64,000 nt of DNA from Saturnia japonica. Taxonomy: Eukaryota; Arthropoda; Insecta; Lepidoptera; Saturniidae. Positions 59,152-64,000 of this stretch are shown here, one piece after another. The stretch is taken from contig CM065321.1 in assembly GCA_033032175.1 (NCBI GenBank), positions 3,866,501-3,930,500 on the forward strand, read 5' to 3'. The translations under genes and the position numbers were made by a program. How positions within the stretch are numbered: the stretch's first letter is position 1; each line of letters begins with the position of its first letter. The notes under the pieces were generated by a model. It was not told the origin of the DNA and made no database searches. It worked only from the letters and a program-made list of their open reading frames with translations.

Positions 59152-59650
59152 ACGATTTCTAATAAATTATTAACGATTTTTATAGCCTCTTAATTATGGT
59201 ATGACCTATGCTTCCTGTCTACAAAATTTGGTCAGACTTGGTTGAGAATTGATGAAAATATTTTTTTTTGTAAATATTTTTTTACGATTTCTAGAAGAAA
59301 TATTGACAATTGTTATAGCGCATCAATTATGTAATTACTTATACTATCCGTGTACAAAATTTTATCGAAATCCGTTCAGAATTAATGAAACTTTTGGAAA
59401 TGATTTTTTTACGATTCCTAAAAGTGTTTTTCATAATTCTCATAGCCCATCATTCTTGGAATTTCATATACTTCCTTTATACAATCAGTCCAGAATTCAT
59501 GAAAATAATTTATCTTCGGGGTTTTTTTTGTACGATTTCTAAAAGTAATATTGAAATTTATTAAACCCTTTCAATTTACCAATAATATAAGCCGTAAATT
59601 CTAACCGTTTTTTAGTTAAATCCGGACAAACTGACATAATTTTTTTTTAT
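59152..59650 (+). repeat. Four-unit tandem array, unit 121-132 bp
   Basis: Units start with ACGATTTCTA or ACGATTCCTA at 59152, 59284, 59411 and 59532. Each continues with a TATAGC or CATAGCC motif, a CTTCC or ATCCGTGTACAA motif, and AGAATTGATGAAA or AGAATTCATGAAA, then a T-run. Similarity between units is moderate, so the array is old. It abuts repeat L. Confidence 0.75.
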
Positions 59651-59779
59651 GGCTTATTCGTGATCAATATCTTTCATACAGTATTCCTATCGGGACATTT
59701 TGAAAATATTAAAAAACAAACTTTTTAAAACAAGCTTTTATTCAATATTTCTATACTATTCCTAAAAAATAAGTAGTCC

Positions 59780-60195
59780 GCCACCTTTAGGAGGTCGTCA
59801 TATTAGATTTAAAATAACGTCACCTAACTAACCATGCATTGCCATTAAAACAAAACGTGTATGCAAAATTTCAGCTCAATAGGTTAGTGATAATTGTTTA
59901 AAAATTAAATTGCTTGCAATTGCAAATAATAGCTTGTAAAAATAATTAATTAAAAAACTAAGATCGCTACCAACATTGGATTTAATTTCTTAGAACTTTA
60001 TCTCCGGAACAGTGTAAAAGTTAACTCAGGCTCGATTAATAGTTCCACCATCTCTATGTCTTCATTAACAGTATCAAGAAACTTGAAACTTAAGGAGCAA
60101 CTTAAATCCGCCTCATAATTCGAGCTTAGTATATATGAACAAGTAAATAAACTTATACTTAACGTACGTATACTTGGGTACGTAATTTTTTAGTT
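59780..60195. other. Intronic DNA, nothing recognised
   Basis: AT-rich, no gene or named repeat. Confidence 0.4.
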
Positions 60196-60199
60196 AAAA

Positions 60200-60480
60200 A
60201 CTAATTTATAAAATCGAATGAATATCGCGTCGATCGACGTGAGTTCGAACCCCTGCAATGCGCCTGAGCTTTCGGTGAACGAAAATATCGTGATAAAATC
60301 ATAGCATGGTGGTAGGACTTTTCTAATGCCCGCCTGGCTAGCTACAACACTCTAGTCGAAAATATCTCGTGAGCTCTTCAAAGCCTCTATTAGGCTTAGA
60401 GTGTTTACCATCCTGGATCACATCGTACTTAATATCAGAAGAGATTTTGACGAAACTCTAAAATCTATAAAGGAGTTAAA
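60200..60480 (+). repeat. SINE B copy
   Basis: GCGTCGATCGACGTGAGTTC with a B box GAGTTCGAACCC, then GAGCTTTCGGTGAACG and CATAGCATGGTGGTAGG. The A-box part is decayed. Confidence 0.75.
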
Positions 60481-60997
60481 AAGAGTTAAATTTAATCAAT
60501 GTTTCTACGAGTCCCTATGTGATAAAGAATCAAAACACGAACGTTTTAAAGACATAATAGGATAACAAAAATTTTGTAAGCAGGGCACACGTTCGCTTCT
60601 TGAACAAAATCTTCTGTGTCGGTTCAGTAATTACTTACATATTTTTTTAACAATAACGTTATTCCACAATATCTGTGTATATGGTATTATCTTCAAATAT
60701 AAAGTATTGGAGAATTTTGTGATTGTTTCTTTTTTATTGGTGTGTAAATATCAATATCAATTTATTTAAATCGTACCTTCTGTGGGACCATTAATTTTTA
60801 AGAGCTCCATCAAGTGATTAAGCGATATTAGACAAATTAAGGATAATCTAGTTTGCTATTTAATAATTATAACCATTTATTATTTGCAATGAAATATATA
60901 AAATATGGCTGAACCCTGACCTATACTCTCAGATTACGAATTTAAAGAATAGAAAAAAAAAATGAGGCATAATAGAAGTAAAACATTAAAAATATCA

Positions 60998-61044
60998 GTG
61001 TGTGTATGTGTGTTTATATATCTTTGTGTGTGTGTGTGTGTATG
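60998..61044. repeat. TG-rich microsatellite
   Basis: GTGTGTATGTGTG and, after a short AT break, a run of nine TG units at about 61024-61042. Confidence 0.85.
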
Positions 61045-61049
61045 ATAAA

Positions 61050-62515
61050 TTTGCTTACAAGTATAATAATATGTACACAGCATGTATATTGCTTGATGTG
61101 AAATATTTTTGCAAGAACTTTAAAAATCGAATTAGTAATTCCAGGGATTATCCCTCAAACATACAATATTTATTTATTTATCTTTTTTATAAGGTATGTG
61201 TAAAAATCTCGTGTGCGTCTGTTAGTGATCGTGTATATTTTGAACGACTTGACCGATTGAACGCATATCCAATTAATATAATGTATGTTTAATTGAAACG
61301 ATGGCTCACAGTTATAATATGATCCGATAGGTGGCACTGTAGTCTAGTTATTAACTATCGGAAAGAGCAAAAAAAAAATAGAAGTAGAGACTATGACTAC
61401 AAAACAGCTAGGAATATTGAAAAATTGTATTAATTCACGACGAAAATAAACGAAAATAAAATCAATAAAATAATTCTTCCTCATATACATTACCTAAAAG
61501 TACATAAGATGTAAATAGATATCGTTCTAATTTTATGTTATGTTCTTTATCTTATTTTTATACTTTGGTAACCAATTGTAGTTTATACAAAGTTAGTGTC
61601 ATATAAATTATTTCAATGTTCTTTTAAAATCTTGGCCCCCTTGTTTACAACTTTCTAGAGTTTTTATGACATCAGAATTCATGGGCCATGTTATTATTTC
61701 TAATCTATTTCACTTATGTACAATAATATTAATATTACACATTACAGAATCAAGTTATTTAAAACAATTTTGGAAGCAAAAATTGATGGAAACGAAGAAA
61801 CAGGAAGACCTTGCGTAAAGGATAAACTAGGAGTCGTGTCGTATCAAGAGGGCAAAAGAAAAACAGAGGAAAAGGAACAGTAGCAACTTCTCAGCCGAAA
61901 AAAGCAGAGCTTTTAAATTAAAAAAAAAGAAGTGTCAAATAATATAGAGTCAATGGTAAATTACGATCCCGACAAAAACTCCTTTTTTCGATGTCAATGA
62001 TTCTGGTAAATAAGTTTTACTATTACCAAATACCCGTTATGTATATAATTTCAAGTAACAACGTATTATTTGGAATTAAATCTCGTTCAATCCGGAGCTG
62101 GCAACCCCAGATGTGCTCGCAGAATAACAATGCTCGAAAATCAGACTGCACCTTTTCTGCTTTGTGAAACGCATCACGAATTTTAATTCCGGTATGCATA
62201 CAACGAGGGGTTTTCTTTTTGAGGTCTTATTTTTGTGTACACGTGGCAGCTCTTTGTTGCGAAGTGTTTAGATTTTTAGAAACATTTGTTTCTTGTTTGA
62301 GTGTATATAATATTTCAAACAGCTGTATCCCACGGTTTCGCCTGTGTTAAATTTATTCGACAAACTCTTCATCGCAGCGGCTCTAACAAACCCGTGTATC
62401 GTCTCATTTCCCGTATTTGTCTAAAGCTTTCCAAATTACTTGACGTTCATGGCTACTGCTCTGCTCTTTAGGGTCGTAGCGTGATGTTATATAAACTAGA
62501 ACCTTCTTCAATAAA
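61050..62515. other. Intronic DNA, nothing firm
   Basis: A short piece at 61770-61870 (ATTGATGGAAACGAAGAAAC, GGAAGACC) may be the remains of an RTE-type ORF end. 62300-62515 resembles 55430-55560. No gene. Confidence 0.4.
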
Positions 62516-62519
62516 TTAT

Positions 62520-62870
62520 TGATGATGGCTCAGTTGGTAGCGTGTACGGACTATGCGTCGATCGACGTGAGTTCGAATCCCTGGAATAAGCCTAAGCTAT
62601 CGGTAAAGGAAAACATCGTGATGAAACTATAGCATTGTGGTAGAGCTTTTTTATGCTCCCCTAGCTAACCACCCTTAAGTTGAAAATCTGTCGCCAAACA
62701 CCGATAGGTGTGTTCCGGCAGCTGCACTTGAGAGCCAGTCTTCCACTGAGCTTAGCGTGCTACCATCTTGGGCCACGTCATTACTTAAAACCTGATGAGA
62801 TCGTGGCTAAATGGCTAAAGAGTCCACGAAGAATTCTTCAAATCGGACTGATAGTCCTAGAGATTAGCGC
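62520..62870 (+). repeat. SINE B, best-preserved copy with tRNA-like head
   Basis: A box TGGCTCAGTTGG at 62526-62537 and B box GAGTTCGAATCC at 62569-62580, 43 bases apart, as in tRNA genes. The body runs CATCGTGATGAAACTATAGC, CCTTAAGTTGAAAATCTGTC, GTTCCGGCAGCTGCACTTGA, CTTAGCGTGCTACCATCTTG and CTGATGAGATCGTGGC. Use it as the family reference in this window. It is not a functional tRNA. Confidence 0.85.
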
Positions 62871-63275
62871 AGTTGAACAAACAAAATATCAAGCTTTGTA
62901 ATATTATATTAAATAGTATAAGATCTAAAATATCAGAAACGGAGAAAGTATTTGATATGGAAACCTAATAAGTAAAGAATTCTACTTTCTGGTTCTTTGT
63001 TAATCTCATTACGGATAACTTGAATTGGACCTCTAAGACTTCTTTTTATCGGAATTGGAACTTATTTTAAATGTGTTGTAGTTGAAAACCTCTTAAACAG
63101 ATCTGTATTCAAATTTGATTTTTTATCCAAACTTTATGAAAGAATCTTTGCCATTCCGGAGAATTAGGATGCGCCAAACTATTTGTGCTAGAAGTGTCTA
63201 GGGTATCTAAACTAGTTGTCTTTATTTTTGAAAACTCAAAATACAAGTTTCTGTTATTCCATTAAATTTTATTCC
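62870..63275. other. Intronic DNA, nothing recognised
   Basis: AT-rich, no gene. Confidence 0.4.
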
Positions 63276-63279
63276 GATA

Positions 63280-63670
63280 ATCTATACTAATATAATAAAG
63301 CGAAAAAGTTTTCTTGTGTTTTTGTCGGAAGTGCACGTAATCATTAATGATACGAAAATACAATGTTCTACAATAATATTTGTCCTTAGTATATCTAAAA
63401 AAGCCAGCAATAGTATATGCCTATCTCTTATACATAAACCACAGTAAGGTATTTTGTGACAACGATTCATTGAAAATTAAAAAGTGATTTATAAGCATTA
63501 TTTTTAGAAATGGCATATTTATCCTTACAAACAAAAATTACTTCATCATAAATACAATTTTATGTACTTGCGGGAAGAATAATTATGATAAATTACATGG
63601 GTTCGCTGGAAGAACGGTGTTTGTCGTATAAAATTAATACGGGTGAAACCGTGGGACACAGCTAGTTTAT
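63280..63670 (+). repeat. Dispersed repeat D (copy 2)
   Basis: Starts CTATACTAATATAATAAAGC and ends GGGTGAAACCGTGGGACACA, then GCTAGTTT. The middle matches 55840-56140. Confidence 0.75.
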
Positions 63671-64000
63671 TAATAATCATGATATCTTCGCATCAACTTC
63701 ATTGGGTGGGTCATACAAGAAAATAAATTACCAGTCTATTGTAATTTTGATACCGGACTATAATAATAAAAATGATTTTATATATCCCATTACCGCTAAT
63801 GATAAAAACCTGTCAGCCACAATGGCCGCTATTACGTTATTGAACGTGAAACTAACGAATAAATAATTTTATACCATTTTTATATAGTTACAGGTTACAC
63901 GTCATTAGAACCTACCTACATTTTACTACGAAAAAGTTTTATAACATCGCTCAGTAATGCCTTTGGACGATGCGATATATTCTAATTGTAATTTTTATAG
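63671..64000. other. Intronic DNA to the right edge
   Basis: AT-rich; no exon, repeat or signal recognised. Confidence 0.4.

Larger units (their letters stand above)
56584..64000 (-). other. DIP intron, incomplete at the right edge
   Basis: No upstream exon was recognised to base 64000. It holds repeat A (56645), a duplicated SINE-bearing segment (57425 and 58378), repeat L with a tandem array (58972-59780), SINE B (60200, 62520), a TG run (60998) and repeat D (63280). Upstream coding exons and promoter are expected outside the window. Confidence 0.65.

Noticed and set aside
59249..59542. A 97-codon plus-strand frame
   Set aside because: It spans units of the tandem array at 59152-59650 and reflects repeat sequence without stops.
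61002..61292. A 96-codon plus-strand frame beginning in Val, Cys and Tyr repeats
   Set aside because: Its start is the translated TG microsatellite, and the rest is AT-rich with no domain.
56600..64000. The first exons of the DIP gene (signal peptide and start of Ig1)
   Set aside because: I looked for an Ig1 first-half exon ending in a phase-0 donor on the minus strand and found no convincing candidate; it is most likely outside the window.
1..64000. CRISPR arrays, operons, bacterial-type defence systems
   Set aside because: Spliced exons, LINEs and SINEs show animal DNA; the tandem repeats seen lack the regular repeat-spacer pattern.

Overview
This is animal nuclear DNA: AT-rich, gene-poor, with long introns and GT-AG splice sites. 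The repeats (tRNA-derived SINEs, jockey-like LINE tails, many short non-autonomous repeats) resemble those common in moths and butterflies, so I infer a lepidopteran. That is recognition from memory, not a database result.

Layout. Positions 1 to about 5109, minus strand: a non-LTR retrotransposon of the jockey group, running off the left edge. ORF1 (gag with zinc knuckles, 3999-2212) is broken by two compensating frameshifts and one stop. ORF2 (endonuclease plus reverse transcriptase, from 2243) stays open to base 1. Upstream of ORF1, 4041-5109 holds at least 17 perfect or near-perfect hairpins and a 117-bp tandem duplication whose paired stem carries a compensatory base change. This is the most unusual structure in the window.

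Positions about 5110 to 31664: no host gene recognised. It holds a decayed hAT transposase tail (6851-7240), several LINE 3' ends, SINE pieces, a 17-bp minisatellite with a GCCGCCCTAG core, and short repeats present two or three times.

Positions 31665 to the right edge, minus strand: one host gene, the 3' part of an IgLON-type cell-surface protein of the Dpr-interacting protein (DIP)/lachesin family. I could assemble seven exons: 56583-56376, 40074-39901, 37371-37243, 36340-36202, 33969-33821, 32441-32385 and 31913-31792. They join in frame to 325 residues plus a stop and cover the end of Ig1, all of Ig2 and Ig3, and a hydrophobic C-terminal tail. The exons for the signal peptide and the start of Ig1 were not found and probably lie beyond base 64000. 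Introns reach 16.3 kb and carry most of the other repeats, including a truncated LINE with a 15-bp target-site duplication (51898-52428), a SINE with a 14-bp duplication (35379-35667), a three-copy tandem repeat (53180-53476) and a four-unit array (59152-59650).

The gene is probably neural and makes a membrane-anchored adhesion receptor. Everything else looks like mobile-element sediment in and beside it. No rRNA, functional tRNA, CRISPR array or operon is seen.
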